Assembly: GCA_038199375.1 (NCBI GenBank)
Contig: JBBPZA010000005.1
Span: 1-64,000, forward strand
Source of the DNA: JBBPZA01 sp038199375
Lineage (GTDB): Bacteria > Actinomycetota > Thermoleophilia > Solirubrobacterales > Solirubrobacteraceae
Direction of reading: 5' to 3'
DNA length: 64,000 bases
Numbering within the stretch: the stretch's first letter is position 1; each line of letters opens with the position of its first letter. A program made the position numbers and the translations under genes. A model generated the notes under the pieces. It had not been told where the DNA came from. It searched no databases and saw only the letters and a list, made by a program, of their open reading frames with translations. Below are positions 1 to 8,193 of the stretch, in pieces.

Positions 1-79
1 CCAGGCGATCCTTGACCTCCGGCGCGACCCCCACCACGTCGTCCTCGACTCCGACCTCACCAGCAGCAGTAGTAACCAT
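1..79 (-). CDS. Start of an unidentified protein, cut by the window edge
   Basis: An ATG at 79 (minus strand) opens a frame that stays open to the left edge. It encodes about 26 acidic residues starting MVTTAAGEVGVEDD. Codon use fits the genome, with G or C at most third positions, but the piece is too short to place in a family. It is divergent from the nuclease-like gene that begins near 194. Confidence 0.35.
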   Translation of the reverse strand, partial: MVTTAAGEVGVEDDVVGVAPEVKDRL

Positions 80-180
80 GCGCCACCGATTCGCCGCCTG
101 GCCCCACCATCCTCCCCACAACCTACCAAAGCACTACTAGGCTTGAACGAGGCTACGACGCTCGTCCCTGCGCGACGGAC

Positions 181-186
181 TAAGGT
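181..186 (+). promoter_or_regulatory. -10 box TAAGGT, leaderless-type
   Basis: TAAGGT ends 7 nt before the GTG at 194, the spacing expected when transcription starts at the start codon. It supports GTG 194 over the upstream TTG at 143. Confidence 0.45.
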
Positions 187-193
187 CCGACCC

Positions 194-1591
194 GTGACCT
201 TCTCGCTGTTCGGGCGGGTGACGCGCTACGCGGCGAACCCGTCGCTCGACCCGCACGAGAACCGTCTGACCGAGATTTCCGCTGCGGTCCTCGAACGTCA
301 CGAAGGCTTCGCGTGGGCGTTTGCCCGCCACCTCGTTGCCGAGGCGAGCGAGCAGGCCGAAAGTTCGACCCCTCGGGCCGTCACCGACGAGGAGCGAGCG
401 CGGCGCGCGCGGGTGCTCGAACGGGTCGAGGCGCTTCGCGGCGGCCGCGTGATTGTCGCAACCCAGAAGACAACCCGCACCGGGCGGTTGGTCGACCTGG
501 AGTTCCATCTCCGGCCGCCGTTGGGGCGCGTGGCGCCCGACGTCTTGCTGTGGGTCGAGGTCAAGCACGGTGCTGGCCTCCACGGCAACCAGCTCCACGT
601 CTACGTCAAGGACGTCGCGTTCGAGGCTGCCGAGTACGGGACGGTCGTCGTGCTCGCGCCCCGTGGCAATATGCCGCGCGTCGAGGATCTCCCGCCGGAG
701 GTGGCAGCGGTCGAGTGGCAGGCCGTCGGTAATGTCGCGGACGAATGGACCACGCGCAGCGCCGCGCCCGAGCAGCGCTGGCTGCTGAGCGAGTACATCG
801 CCTACCTGAAGGAGAACGGATTGATGGACCCCGAAGGTCTGACCCCTGTTCACGCGCTCGCGCTGCTGGAGCGCGACCGTGCCGAAGCGGCCATGGTCCC
901 CATCTGCGAGGTCGCGGATGAATGGGTCCAGAAGAACTGGGGCGAACGGTATGACTACCACAAGTCGACGAAGGATGTCCCGCTCTACGGCCTCGACTAC
1001 TGGGCGACCTACGACGCGCACCGTCGAGGCGAGGAGTCGAGCCCGACGTGGCTCGGAGGAATTTTCGACTGGGGTCTGCGGAAGGCATCAGGGCTGAGTT
1101 ACTTCGACGCTCCGCGAGGCGCCTACCTGTTCATCGCCGGCGTCGCGCTGGCCACGAAGAAGGAGAACGCGGCAACCGCTGACGGAAACGAGGAGTGGGT
1201 CGCCGAGCGCCGCGCCGCGGGCTTCGAATACTTCTGGCACGTCTGGTACCGCCTCGCACGCGTCCGCTACCCCGACTCGCTGCTCAGCGAAACGACCGTA
1301 CGTCTACGCAACAGCTATGCAAATCTGGGACAGGCCCGCGTTCCGCCGTTGTGTTGGCGCTATAGCGTCAGAGGAATGGATGAACCATCTTCCGAACTTC
1401 CGCGTGCCGGAGTTGGTCGGACTCGACCTCGCTCTCGTCACGCACCTGCAAGGTGCAGCGCGGCGAAGGTGGGTGAGCACCGCGAGGGGCTGCTTTACGC
1501 CGACACATCCACGCTTGTCAAGCTCGTCGTGCGCGAGGCCGAGAGCGATGCACTCGAGAAGGAGTTGGGACCATGGCTGGGTTGCCTATGA
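194..1591 (+). CDS. PD-(D/E)XK-like nuclease-related protein with a foreign C-terminal tail
   Basis: The protein is about 465 aa from GTG 194. A stretch near residues 115-150 reads APDVLLWVEVKHGAGLHG, with a D-...-E-V-K pattern like the catalytic core of PD-(D/E)XK nucleases. No fuller family match is recognised. Up to about nt 1330 the composition is ordinary, with many aromatic residues and a mixed-charge make-up. After that the frame becomes Arg/Pro-rich, and another frame (from 1317) looks more protein-like, with text such as NFRVPELVGLDLALVTHLQG. This suggests a frameshift or junction near 1320. The last 33 residues are a PIN-toxin start (see 1490-1591). The nuclease assignment is an inference from one motif. 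Confidence 0.5.
   Translation: MTFSLFGRVTRYAANPSLDPHENRLTEISAAVLERHEGFAWAFARHLVAEASEQAESSTPRAVTDEERARRARVLERVEALRGGRVIVATQKTTRTGRLVDLEFHLRPPLGRVAPDVLLWVEVKHGAGLHGNQLHVYVKDVAFEAAEYGTVVVLAPRGNMPRVEDLPPEVAAVEWQAVGNVADEWTTRSAAPEQRWLLSEYIAYLKENGLMDPEGLTPVHALALLERDRAEAAMVPICEVADEWVQKNWGERYDYHKSTKDVPLYGLDYWATYDAHRRGEESSPTWLGGIFDWGLRKASGLSYFDAPRGAYLFIAGVALATKKENAATADGNEEWVAERRAAGFEYFWHVWYRLARVRYPDSLLSETTVRLRNSYANLGQARVPPLCWRYSVRGMDEPSSELPRAGVGRTRPRSRHAPARCSAAKVGEHREGLLYADTSTLVKLVVREAESDALEKELGPWLGCL
1490..1591 (+). pseudogene. VapC/PIN-domain toxin N-terminal remnant
   Basis: In frame with the nuclease-like gene, this piece reads LLYADTSTLVKLVVREAESD. This is the typical first strand and helix of VapC-type PIN toxins, with the first catalytic Asp in ADTST. 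The frame stops after about 33 residues, so the remaining acidic residues of the PIN site are absent. No antitoxin gene lies before it. It is best read as a decayed VapC fragment joined to the preceding reading frame. Confidence 0.6.
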
Positions 1592-1629
1592 GCGGAGGTG
1601 CCTGCGAGTGGCTGGCCCCGTTGCCGTTC

Positions 1630-1977
1630 TCAGTTCGAGTCGGCCGGCAGGCGCTCGATCAGCGCTTCGACCTGGGGGCGCAGCGCAGGAAGCTCGCGTT
1701 CTACGACGTCCCACACGAGCGCGAGGTCTACGCCGAAGTATTCGTGGATGAGCTTGTCGCGCATCCCGGCGATCCGTCGCCACGGGACATCCGGCTGGAG
1801 TGCGCGGGTGCGATCAGACAAGCCCTTGACGGCCTGTCCGATGATCTCGACGTTGCGGATGACCGCGTCTCGGGTCTTGCGATCGGCGAAGAAGGCGGCG
1901 CGGCCGTCGGCGGTGTACTCGAGGATCGCGTCGACTGCTTCCAGTATATGGAGCAGGTAGGCGCGTTCGTCCCTCAC
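1630..1977 (-). CDS. HEPN-domain toxin, HepT/DUF86 family
   Basis: This 115-aa all-helical protein is the toxin half of a HEPN/MNT (type VII) toxin-antitoxin module. The HEPN RNase-like motif R-x4-H is intact as R73-DKLI-H78 in GMRDKLIHEYFGVD, after the family text VIRNVEIIGQAVKGL. It is the second gene of the pair: its start overlaps the stop of the MNT gene by 4 bp, so the two are translationally coupled. In known HepT/MntA pairs the MNT partner AMPylates and silences the HEPN protein. Whether this toxin is active is not visible from sequence. A paralog lies at 62860-63198. Confidence 0.88.
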   Translation of the reverse strand: MRDERAYLLHILEAVDAILEYTADGRAAFFADRKTRDAVIRNVEIIGQAVKGLSDRTRALQPDVPWRRIAGMRDKLIHEYFGVDLALVWDVVERELPALRPQVEALIERLPADSN

Positions 1978-2285
1978 AGCGGGATGGCTTCGGCGTAGAT
2001 CCTCTCGCGAAGGTGCGGGCTGACGCCGCCGTCGCTGAGTACGTCAACCCTGGTCCCGAGGAGGTCTTCGAGGTCCTGCCAGAGCGCAACGAGGTCCAGG
2101 AGGCTGCGCCCGGGCTCCATCTCGACAAGAAGGTCCACATCGCTCCTCGTGTCCGACTCGCCACGGGCCGCGGAGCCGAAGACGCGCACGTTGCGCGCGC
2201 CGTGGTCGGCGGCCGTACTGACAATCTCGTCCCTTCGGGACCGTAGATGGTCCAGAACGTGGCTCGGGGTTGCCGGCGAGGTCAT
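1974..2285 (-). CDS. MNT-type minimal nucleotidyltransferase antitoxin, MntA-like
   Basis: This 103-aa protein has the nucleotidyltransferase signature G37-S38-x10-D49-V-D51 (GSAARGESDTRSDVDL). That is the metal and nucleotide site used by MntA antitoxins to AMPylate HepT toxins. The C-terminal half (EPGRSLLDLVALWQDLEDLL) matches the equivalent part of the XRE-fused paralog at 62333. The ATG at 2285 is preceded by a near-perfect palindrome (2289-2304), so the pair may be autoregulated. The gene is first in a two-gene operon with the HEPN toxin. Confidence 0.88.
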   Translation of the reverse strand: MTSPATPSHVLDHLRSRRDEIVSTAADHGARNVRVFGSAARGESDTRSDVDLLVEMEPGRSLLDLVALWQDLEDLLGTRVDVLSDGGVSPHLRERIYAEAIPL

Positions 2286-2288
2286 ATC

Positions 2289-2304
2289 GCAGTCACGTTA
2301 CTGC
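2289..2304 (-). promoter_or_regulatory. Palindromic operator and -10 before the HEPN/MNT pair
   Basis: GCAGTCACGTTACTGC is a 16-bp palindrome with one mismatched pair (14 of 16 symmetric). On the minus strand it contains TAACGT, which ends 9 nt before the ATG at 2285. A repressor bound here would cover the start of transcription. Confidence 0.5.
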
Positions 2305-2586
2305 GCGCTTGCGACCGCGTTCCACTCGGGTTTTCAACTCGATCCAAAGGACGCCGTCCAGCACCAAGGCGAACGACCTCAACCCCGCTCCTCTCAGACT
2401 CTCAGATCTACGATCTCCGCACCGTCGAGGCCTACGAGCGCAGGAACAAGACCGAGGCGTCCTCGACAGGATCGCCTGCTGCGGGCATAAAAGAGCTACG
2501 CTGGCGGGCTGCTTGGCCCCGATCTCCCTTGTCGCGTGGACTTGCTCCTGAGCGCCCGTCGAGCAGCGGGCGGGTAGGACTGCGGC
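2305..2586. other. Gap without a recognisable gene
   Basis: This 282-bp stretch between the HEPN/MNT module and the patatin gene shows no convincing gene. A short plus-strand text SQIYDLRTVEAYERRNKTEA (about nt 2398-2457) looks protein-like but has no start and no family match. It may be a remnant. Confidence 0.4.
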
Positions 2587-4191
2587 GTGCCATCTCCTCT
2601 GCGTGTCGCGGTGTCGATGTCTGGTGGCTCGTCGCTTGGTGCCTACCACGCGGGCGCGATGGCGGCGTTGTTGGTGGCGGTCGGACACCTGCACGGCAAA
2701 GAGGATCTCGACGTCGAGATTGATGTCGTGGGTGGTGCGTCGGCGGGCGCGCTCGTCGCCACGCTCTCTGCCTATAGCCTCATGGAGGGCGTCGATCCGG
2801 TGAGGTTGCTGCACCAGGCGTGGGTGGACGGCGTAAGCCTCGATCTACTCCGCGGCCGCGAGGGGACCGCGCCGCTCGAGTACGAGGTGTTGCGGGACCG
2901 CCTGCCCGCGCTGCTGGATCCCGGCGCCCACGGCGCCGAGCCATACCAGGAGTCGCATCGCCAGCCAGGCGGCATTGTCTTGCACTTCGCGCTTACCGGG
3001 CTCCAGGGCTTGACGTTTCCGGTGGCCGGCGTGCGAACTGACACGCCGGTGACCGCCACCACCTGGGCGGACTGGAAGCGATTCGTGCTCGAGCCGGGCG
3101 GCGGCCCTGGCCAGTTCGTCGAGCCCGCCGGCCAGGCGCCCGTCGACGCCGCCATCGCCTCGGCGGCCAACCCGGGCGGCTTTGCGCCGCGCATGCTCGA
3201 CCGCTCCGCCGACCGCGAGGCCTACGAGGAGCGTGGGATCAGCAACTTCCCCGACTCGGGGGCGCTCTGGTACACCGACGGCGGGCTCCTGCAGACCCAG
3301 CCGCTGGGTCGGGTCATGGGAGCCGCCAACCTTCTCGACCGCGACCTGCCCGACGACACGCGCCGCGTCGTATTGATGATCGACACGCACTCGGAAGCGC
3401 CGTCGAGCGCCGCCCGCTGGTCTGATCCCGACTTCCATCCGACCTGGCTGGAGGGCGTGAGCCGCGCTCTGGCGATCCTGCCCGCCCAGTCGCTCTACGA
3501 CGACCTGCGGCGCGTGGAGAAGGCCAACACGCGGATCGGCTGGACGCTTCGGTTAGTCGACGCGCTGCAGGGCCACCTCGACGAGGATGCGGCCCCGGCG
3601 CTGCGCGACGTGCTCAAGCAGATCGCCGACGACCGAGCAGGCTTTCGCGGCGACGAGCCCCAACGCGAGCTGGACAGGGACCCGGCCGAAAGCGCAAGCG
3701 GTCGCGAGCTGCTGGAGCGCTGCGTGCGCGAGATCGCGGGCCTGCGGGGCAAGGAGCCGGTGGCGATCGACGTGATCTCGCCGCTCGTGGTGGCCGAGCG
3801 CAAGGGCAAGGACGTCAAGCAGCTCCTGGCGGGCGAGTTCATGGGCGACTTCGGCGGCTTCCTCAGCTGGGAGCTGCGCGACAGCGACTTCGCGCTCGGC
3901 TACGAGAGCACCATCGGGTGGATCTCCGAGGCGCTCGAAGAGCTCGGGCCAGACGCCGATCAGGTCGAGCGGACCGTGGCCGCGACAGAGGGCCGGGAGC
4001 TGCGAAGCTGGGAGGACGCCCAGCGCGGAGAGGCCGGCCTGGGCGACCTGCCGCTGCGCGACCGCGCCCGCCTCGCCGCAATGGCGATCGGGGCCAGCCG
4101 CATGTTCGCAGCGCGCGTCCTGCCCCTCGACCGAGCCCTCCCGAGGCCGGTGCGCGCGGCGGCTAGCTGGGTGCGCGGGCGACTGCGCTGA
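2587..4191 (+). CDS. Patatin-like phospholipase
   Basis: This 534-aa cytosolic-type patatin hydrolase begins at GTG 2587. All family motifs are visible: the oxyanion loop G13-GSSLG18, the nucleophile elbow GGASAG with S52, and the catalytic-dyad Asp D231 in WYTDGGLLQTQPLG. Such enzymes cleave acyl esters of glycerophospholipids. There is no signal peptide or membrane segment. The C-terminal 250 residues are helical and charged and are not assigned. The gene stands alone, not in an operon. The substrate cannot be inferred. Confidence 0.88.
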   Translation: MPSPLRVAVSMSGGSSLGAYHAGAMAALLVAVGHLHGKEDLDVEIDVVGGASAGALVATLSAYSLMEGVDPVRLLHQAWVDGVSLDLLRGREGTAPLEYEVLRDRLPALLDPGAHGAEPYQESHRQPGGIVLHFALTGLQGLTFPVAGVRTDTPVTATTWADWKRFVLEPGGGPGQFVEPAGQAPVDAAIASAANPGGFAPRMLDRSADREAYEERGISNFPDSGALWYTDGGLLQTQPLGRVMGAANLLDRDLPDDTRRVVLMIDTHSEAPSSAARWSDPDFHPTWLEGVSRALAILPAQSLYDDLRRVEKANTRIGWTLRLVDALQGHLDEDAAPALRDVLKQIADDRAGFRGDEPQRELDRDPAESASGRELLERCVREIAGLRGKEPVAIDVISPLVVAERKGKDVKQLLAGEFMGDFGGFLSWELRDSDFALGYESTIGWISEALEELGPDADQVERTVAATEGRELRSWEDAQRGEAGLGDLPLRDRARLAAMAIGASRMFAARVLPLDRALPRPVRAAASWVRGRLR

Positions 4192-4258
4192 AGGCGACCT
4201 CGACGACCGCGCGGGGCGCCGACACCGCAGGCACGCGAGCTTCTCTCAATCAGCGAGT

Positions 4259-4558
4259 ATGCCGGCGAACGACGGACACTGGCCGCGGTTCGACGAGACC
4301 GAGCTCGGCTGGGTACTCCGCCGCGACGCGTGGGGACGGGGATACGCCACCGAGGCCGCCGGCGCCTGCTTCGACTGGGGATTCTCCGCGCTGCCCGTGC
4401 CCTATCTCACCGCGATGATCGACCCGAGCAACGCGGCATCGATTCGGGTGGCTCGCCGCTTGAACATGGCCCCTCTCCGCAACGACCGCCTCCTCCAGAG
4501 CGAGGTCGTCGTCTACGGACTATCCCGCGATCACCGGTCTCCCGAGCCGGCCGGCTGA
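4259..4558 (+). pseudogene. GNAT acetyltransferase C-terminal fragment, RimJ/RimL type
   Basis: The 99 residues contain the family core ELGWVLRRDAWGRGYATEAA, with the acetyl-CoA loop WGRGYATEA, and a typical ending IDPSNAASIRVARRLNMAPL. Intact RimJ/RimL-type GNATs are about 170-190 aa. The N-terminal strands and helices are missing, and only 67 bp separate this fragment from the patatin stop, so there is no room for them. It is a truncated gene, probably inactive unless translated as a short form. Confidence 0.65.
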
Positions 4559-4646
4559 TGGCCCGCGGGTTACCGCACCGTTTCGCGGTGCCGTGCGTTA
4601 GGTTGGCACCACACCGCGGCTCTCAGGTCGCCTCTTCAGGAGGACC

Positions 4647-5333
4647 ATGTCTCGCCATCGCTCGTCTCGCGCACCACTCGTGCTGCTCGGTGCGTGCGCG
4701 CTCGCCGGAGTCGCAGCCCTGTCCGCCCCCCCCAACGCTGCCATGGCCGCCTCGAAGAGGTGCCCGACATCCGGGTCCACGGTGGCCCAGAACCAGCTCG
4801 TTCGCGTCTACACCAAGCCCAACGCCGGCGAGATCGATCCGGTCTACGCCTGCGAGTTCAAGGCGGGCAAGCCGTTCAAGCTCGACGCGATCAAGGGGCG
4901 GGAGTGCCAGAACGCCCGACGCATCGGGCAGACCGTTCTCGCGGGGACGATGATCGCCTTCCAGGTGACCGAGTGCGAGCTCGAGACCGCGTTCGACCAT
5001 CTCAGCGTCTGGAACGCGAAGAAGCGCAAGCGGATCGTGAACGTCGCCAATGTCGCCGACATCCCCGATGCGCCTGCGGGTGTGACCGCGGACGGCTTCA
5101 CGGAGCTCGAGAGCCTGGTCCTCAGGACCACCGGCGCGGTCGCATGGATCGGCCGCGGCGGCTACGATCACAAGTCAACGACGGATCTGCTCGAGGTGCA
5201 CGGTATCCCGGCCCGCGGGAAGGATGCGGTGCTCGACTCGGGCGCCGACGTCGTCGGCGACTCACTCGCGCTCGCCCGCAAGGGCACCCTGTACTGGACG
5301 AAGGGCTCCGTCGTTCGCAGCGGCCGCCTCTAG
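4647..5333 (+). CDS. Secreted protein of unknown function
   Basis: This 228-aa protein starts at ATG 4647 with a strong AGGAGG ribosome site 4 nt upstream. Residues 1-36 form a signal peptide: RHRSSR, a hydrophobic core (APLVLLGACALAGVAALSA) and a likely Ala-x-Ala cleavage near AAMAAS. The mature part has three cysteines (KRCPTS, YACEF, ECELE) plus one in REC, and is strand-rich with no known domain. It resembles the small secreted orphans common in soil actinobacteria. It is monocistronic. Confidence 0.72.
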   Translation: MSRHRSSRAPLVLLGACALAGVAALSAPPNAAMAASKRCPTSGSTVAQNQLVRVYTKPNAGEIDPVYACEFKAGKPFKLDAIKGRECQNARRIGQTVLAGTMIAFQVTECELETAFDHLSVWNAKKRKRIVNVANVADIPDAPAGVTADGFTELESLVLRTTGAVAWIGRGGYDHKSTTDLLEVHGIPARGKDAVLDSGADVVGDSLALARKGTLYWTKGSVVRSGRL

Positions 5334-5632
5334 CGTTCGCCTCCGTCGACCCCCCGGGTCCGCCCGGAGGCCGGCCGGTGGAGGACTACAAGTGTGTGGC
5401 GCAATTCCAAAGCTCGGTGGCATGCTCCTGGCCAAGCGCCGCCGGCACGCTGATCGCGAGCCTGGGCTCGGCCCGTCAGTCTGCGGACGCGGGTCCTCGG
5501 GTGGCTTCCCGTCGCGGGATAGCCCCCCCGCGTTGCTGATCGGCTTGCCCAGCATGACCGGTCCACGAGCTTTTCGGAGCCCCACGGGGCGACTCTGCAA
5601 ACGACCGCGCCTTCTGACGTTGGGACGGGCGC
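5334..5632. other. Convergent gap, no gene seen
   Basis: This stretch of about 300 bp lies between two converging genes. A weak GC stem (CCTCCG 5340-5345 with CGGAGG 5365-5370) could end transcription from the left. Nothing else is supported. Confidence 0.4.
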
Positions 5633-6391
5633 TCAGCGGTGCTCGGGGTTCTCGTAGTCCGAGCGGCAGCCGGCGTCCCACTCCGTGCGTTGATTGCCGT
5701 GGGCGGGGATGCCGCCCGCGTCCTTGAGCATGCGCGCGAGGTGGAGCAGGTTCCAGGTCAGAAACGTGGTGTTGCGATTGGTGAAGTCGTTACCGGGACC
5801 GCCGGAGCCCGGATCGAGATAGCTCGGGCCGGGGCCGGCCTCGCCCATCCAGGCCGAGTCGGCCTGCGGCGGGATCGTGAAGCCGAGATGCTGGAGCGAG
5901 TAGAGGATGTTCATCGCGCAGTGCTTGGCCCCGTCCTCGTTGCCGGTGATGATGGCCCCGCCGACACGACCGTAGTAGGCGTACTGGCCGCGGTCGTTTA
6001 GCTGTGAGCTGTTGCCGTAGAGGCGCTCTATGACCCGCGTGCACACCGACGACTTCTCGCCCAGCCAGATCGGGGAGAGCAGCACCAGGATGTCGGCCGC
6101 CATGACCTTCTCGAAGACCCCGGGCCAGGCGTCCTGCTCCCAGCCATGCTCGGTCATGTCCGGGTAGACGCCGGTGGCGATCGGGTGGTCGACCGCCCGC
6201 AGCACCTCGACGGTGACGCCGTTTCGCTCCATGATCCCGACCGAGCGGTCGGCGAGGCCCTGGGTGTGCGAGCGTTCGGGCGAGCGCTTGAGCGTGCAGT
6301 TGAGGTAAACGGCGCGCAGATCGGAGAAGTCCCAGCGCGACTCGGCGCACAGTTGCTCCTGCTGGGGGGTGAGGCCGGTCGTGGCGGTCAT
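5633..6391 (-). CDS. Flavodoxin-fold NAD(P)H-dependent FMN reductase
   Basis: This 252-aa protein fits the NADPH-dependent FMN reductase/flavodoxin-like family. Strand 1 with the FMN phosphate loop is AVYLNCTLKRSPERSHT. A second signature is DILVLLSPIWLGEKSS (flavin-binding PIWLG loop), followed by GGAIITGNEDGAKH. It is longer than usual by a C-terminal segment (FTNRNTTFLTWNLLHLARML) typical of this subgroup. It probably transfers electrons from NAD(P)H to FMN or quinones in the cytosol. It is not coupled to the thioesterase gene, with 78 bp between them. Confidence 0.82.
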   Translation of the reverse strand: MTATTGLTPQQEQLCAESRWDFSDLRAVYLNCTLKRSPERSHTQGLADRSVGIMERNGVTVEVLRAVDHPIATGVYPDMTEHGWEQDAWPGVFEKVMAADILVLLSPIWLGEKSSVCTRVIERLYGNSSQLNDRGQYAYYGRVGGAIITGNEDGAKHCAMNILYSLQHLGFTIPPQADSAWMGEAGPGPSYLDPGSGGPGNDFTNRNTTFLTWNLLHLARMLKDAGGIPAHGNQRTEWDAGCRSDYENPEHR

Positions 6392-6469
6392 GGCGATCCT
6401 GCCTTCTTTCGTATGAAGTTCTTTGGTCGAGCGGGCCGGCCTCGAGCGCGACAGCGCGACAGCGCGAGG

Positions 6470-6961
6470 CTACTCGGGCTCGCGCGACGCGGAGATCTGG
6501 TTGCGCTCGGCCAGCCGGTTGCTCCGTCGCAGCTGCGCTTCCTGCGCGCGCCGCTCCTCCTCGGAGGTGGCGCTCAGAAGCGGCGGCACCTCGATCGGCC
6601 GGCCGGCGTCGTCTACCGCCACCATCGTCAGATAGGCCGAGTTGGTGTGGCGCACCTCGCCGGTGACGGGGTTCTCGGCCTCGACGCGGACGCCGACCTC
6701 CATCGAGGTGCGCCACGCCGCGTTGACGCTGGCGCTGAGGTGGAGGAGGTCTCCCACGCGGACGGGATGCACGAAGACCATGCGGTCGACTCCGGCGGTG
6801 ACGACCCGCCGCCGCGAATGCTTGATCGCGGCGATGCCGGCTACCTCGTCGCACCACTTCATCACCCACCCGCCGTGGACGAAGCCGGCCGTGTTGGCGT
6901 CCATCACTCCCATCCAGCGAACCAGGACCGACCGCGATTGGTTGGCGGAGCGAGGCTGCAT
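6470..6961 (-). CDS. Hotdog-fold acyl-CoA thioesterase
   Basis: This is an acyl-CoA hydrolase of the YciA/BACH type. The signature is DANTAGFVHGGWVMKWCDE, with the Asn and Gly-Gly of the hotdog helix, then AGVDRMVFVHPVRVGDLLHL. It hydrolyses acyl-CoA to free acid and CoA in the cytosol. The start is placed at ATG 6961 rather than 6973, because TATGAT (6969-6974) lies 7 nt upstream of it and would otherwise sit inside the coding sequence. The C-terminal tail is charged and helical. Confidence 0.85.
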   Translation of the reverse strand: MQPRSANQSRSVLVRWMGVMDANTAGFVHGGWVMKWCDEVAGIAAIKHSRRRVVTAGVDRMVFVHPVRVGDLLHLSASVNAAWRTSMEVGVRVEAENPVTGEVRHTNSAYLTMVAVDDAGRPIEVPPLLSATSEEERRAQEAQLRRSNRLAERNQISASREPE

Positions 6962-6968
6962 CCGCGCC

Positions 6969-6974
6969 ATCATA
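6969..6974 (-). promoter_or_regulatory. -10 box TATGAT for the thioesterase
   Basis: TATGAT on the minus strand ends 7 nt before ATG 6961, which suggests a leaderless mRNA. Confidence 0.5.
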
Positions 6975-7074
6975 GATTCGTCCGCCGAGACCTCCGCCGT
7001 GCGCTAGCCCCATTTCCGCAGGCCCGCAGCGCTTCGCGGCTAGCCCCGCGCCCAGTCTCAGCCCGGCGCCCGTT

Positions 7075-7185
7075 TCAGCCGCTGTTGCGCAGTCCGGCGG
7101 CGATGCAGTTGACCGTCAGCAGGAGCGCCCGGTCGACGTCGGGGTCGGGATCGCGGATGTCTCGCTGGAGCCCGCTCTGGCCGTC
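7075..7185 (-). pseudogene. Phosphoenolpyruvate carboxylase C-terminal remnant
   Basis: The minus strand encodes DPDPDVDRALLLTVNCIAAG followed by LRNSG and a stop. Bacterial PEP carboxylases end in almost this text (LLLTINGIAAGLRNTG). In this piece the conserved Gly of NGIAAG is Cys. Upstream residues (DGQSGLQRDI) may still belong to it, but the other roughly 850 residues are absent. The frame beyond about 7185 is Arg-rich noise. It is a deletion scar of a former ppc gene. Confidence 0.7.
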
Positions 7186-7319
7186 CGTGGCCGCGGCGGG
7201 GGGCCGGCTACGTCGCGCGGCTCGACGTCGGCGGGTCGGCTGAGCATCGGTCGTCCTTCTCAGTCTCGTCCTCGCCCGGTGTCGGGCCGCACGCTGCGTG
7301 CTGCGTGTCGCGTGCGGCA

Positions 7320-8105
7320 CTACAGTAGGTCGCGCCGCTTCTCAGCCACCATCGCCACGTAGTACAGGGGCTCCCCCGCAATGGACATCCGGTGGCGATA
7401 GCGGCGCTGCCTCTTCATCTCGAGCGTCCCGTCCTCCAGCGCCCTGCGGATCAGGCCGGAGAAGCCGGTCTCGTCCGCGTGATCGATGAAGTCCTCCTTG
7501 ATGTTGAAGGCGACGTATCCGCCGTCATCCACCAGGTTGAAGGCCGCGGTGAAGGCGCCTGGAGGCACGTCGCCGAAGCCCAGGGCGGCGACGGTGAGCA
7601 GGCAGTTGAAGCTGCGCTCGCGCAGGTCGCGTCGATCGTCTTCGGAGAGGGCGGTGAAGTCCAGGACCTTGTAGTCCTCGTAGACGCCGGGCCGGTCGCG
7701 CTCGGCGGCCTCCGCAGCCTCCTGGATGATGTCCACTCCCACGATGCAGTCGACCCCGATGCTCCTGAGCTCCTCGCCGACGATGCCGTTGCCGGCGCCG
7801 ACGTCGAGCACCCGCAGATCGTCGGGGTCCACATTCGCTGCCTCCAGTACCTCGGCCAGGCACGAGCACACGACGCGCGGGGAGTCGCATTTGAGCTCGT
7901 CGTAGAAGAGCTGCTCGTAAAGGCCGGGGATCGCGTAGAGCTCGTCGTAGTCATGGAAGCGGATGCGGCGGCGCTCGCCCTTCAAGCGCACCTCGCACCA
8001 CTCCTGATCCTGGTCGAACTCGTCGGGGACCCCCTCTGGGAACTGGATCTCGAAGCGCTCCTCGGCCTCTGCTACTCGAGTGCTGGGGCGTTCTATCGGA
8101 TTCAC
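7320..8105 (-). CDS. SAM-dependent methyltransferase
   Basis: This 261-aa class I methyltransferase has motif I LRVLDVGAGNGIVGEEL and the acidic end of strand 2 in IVGVDIIQEAAEAAERD. A helical N-terminal cap of about 85 residues (FHDYDELYAIPGLYEQLFYDEL) precedes the Rossmann core, a layout seen in small-molecule methyltransferases. The start is GTG 8105, with GAGGAG about 5 nt upstream. The substrate is unknown and the neighbours give no clue. Confidence 0.82.
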   Translation of the reverse strand: MNPIERPSTRVAEAEERFEIQFPEGVPDEFDQDQEWCEVRLKGERRRIRFHDYDELYAIPGLYEQLFYDELKCDSPRVVCSCLAEVLEAANVDPDDLRVLDVGAGNGIVGEELRSIGVDCIVGVDIIQEAAEAAERDRPGVYEDYKVLDFTALSEDDRRDLRERSFNCLLTVAALGFGDVPPGAFTAAFNLVDDGGYVAFNIKEDFIDHADETGFSGLIRRALEDGTLEMKRQRRYRHRMSIAGEPLYYVAMVAEKRRDLL

Positions 8106-8193
8106 CTAGTCTCCTCAGGTGGTTGCGGCGAGCGCTGAGCGCGCTCGTCTCCTACGTATAGGTTATTGCTTCGTGAACGGCGGCGTTCCGCCG

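Noticed and set aside
2587..4191. Patatin gene as a phage or secretion-system effector
   Set aside because: No immunity gene, VgrG, PAAR or cyclic-nucleotide synthase is nearby, so an effector or CBASS-type role is not supported.
5340..5370. Inverted repeat CCTCCG...CGGAGG as a terminator
   Set aside because: Only 6-bp arms with a 19-nt loop in GC-rich DNA and no T-run. It is mentioned but not listed as a terminator.
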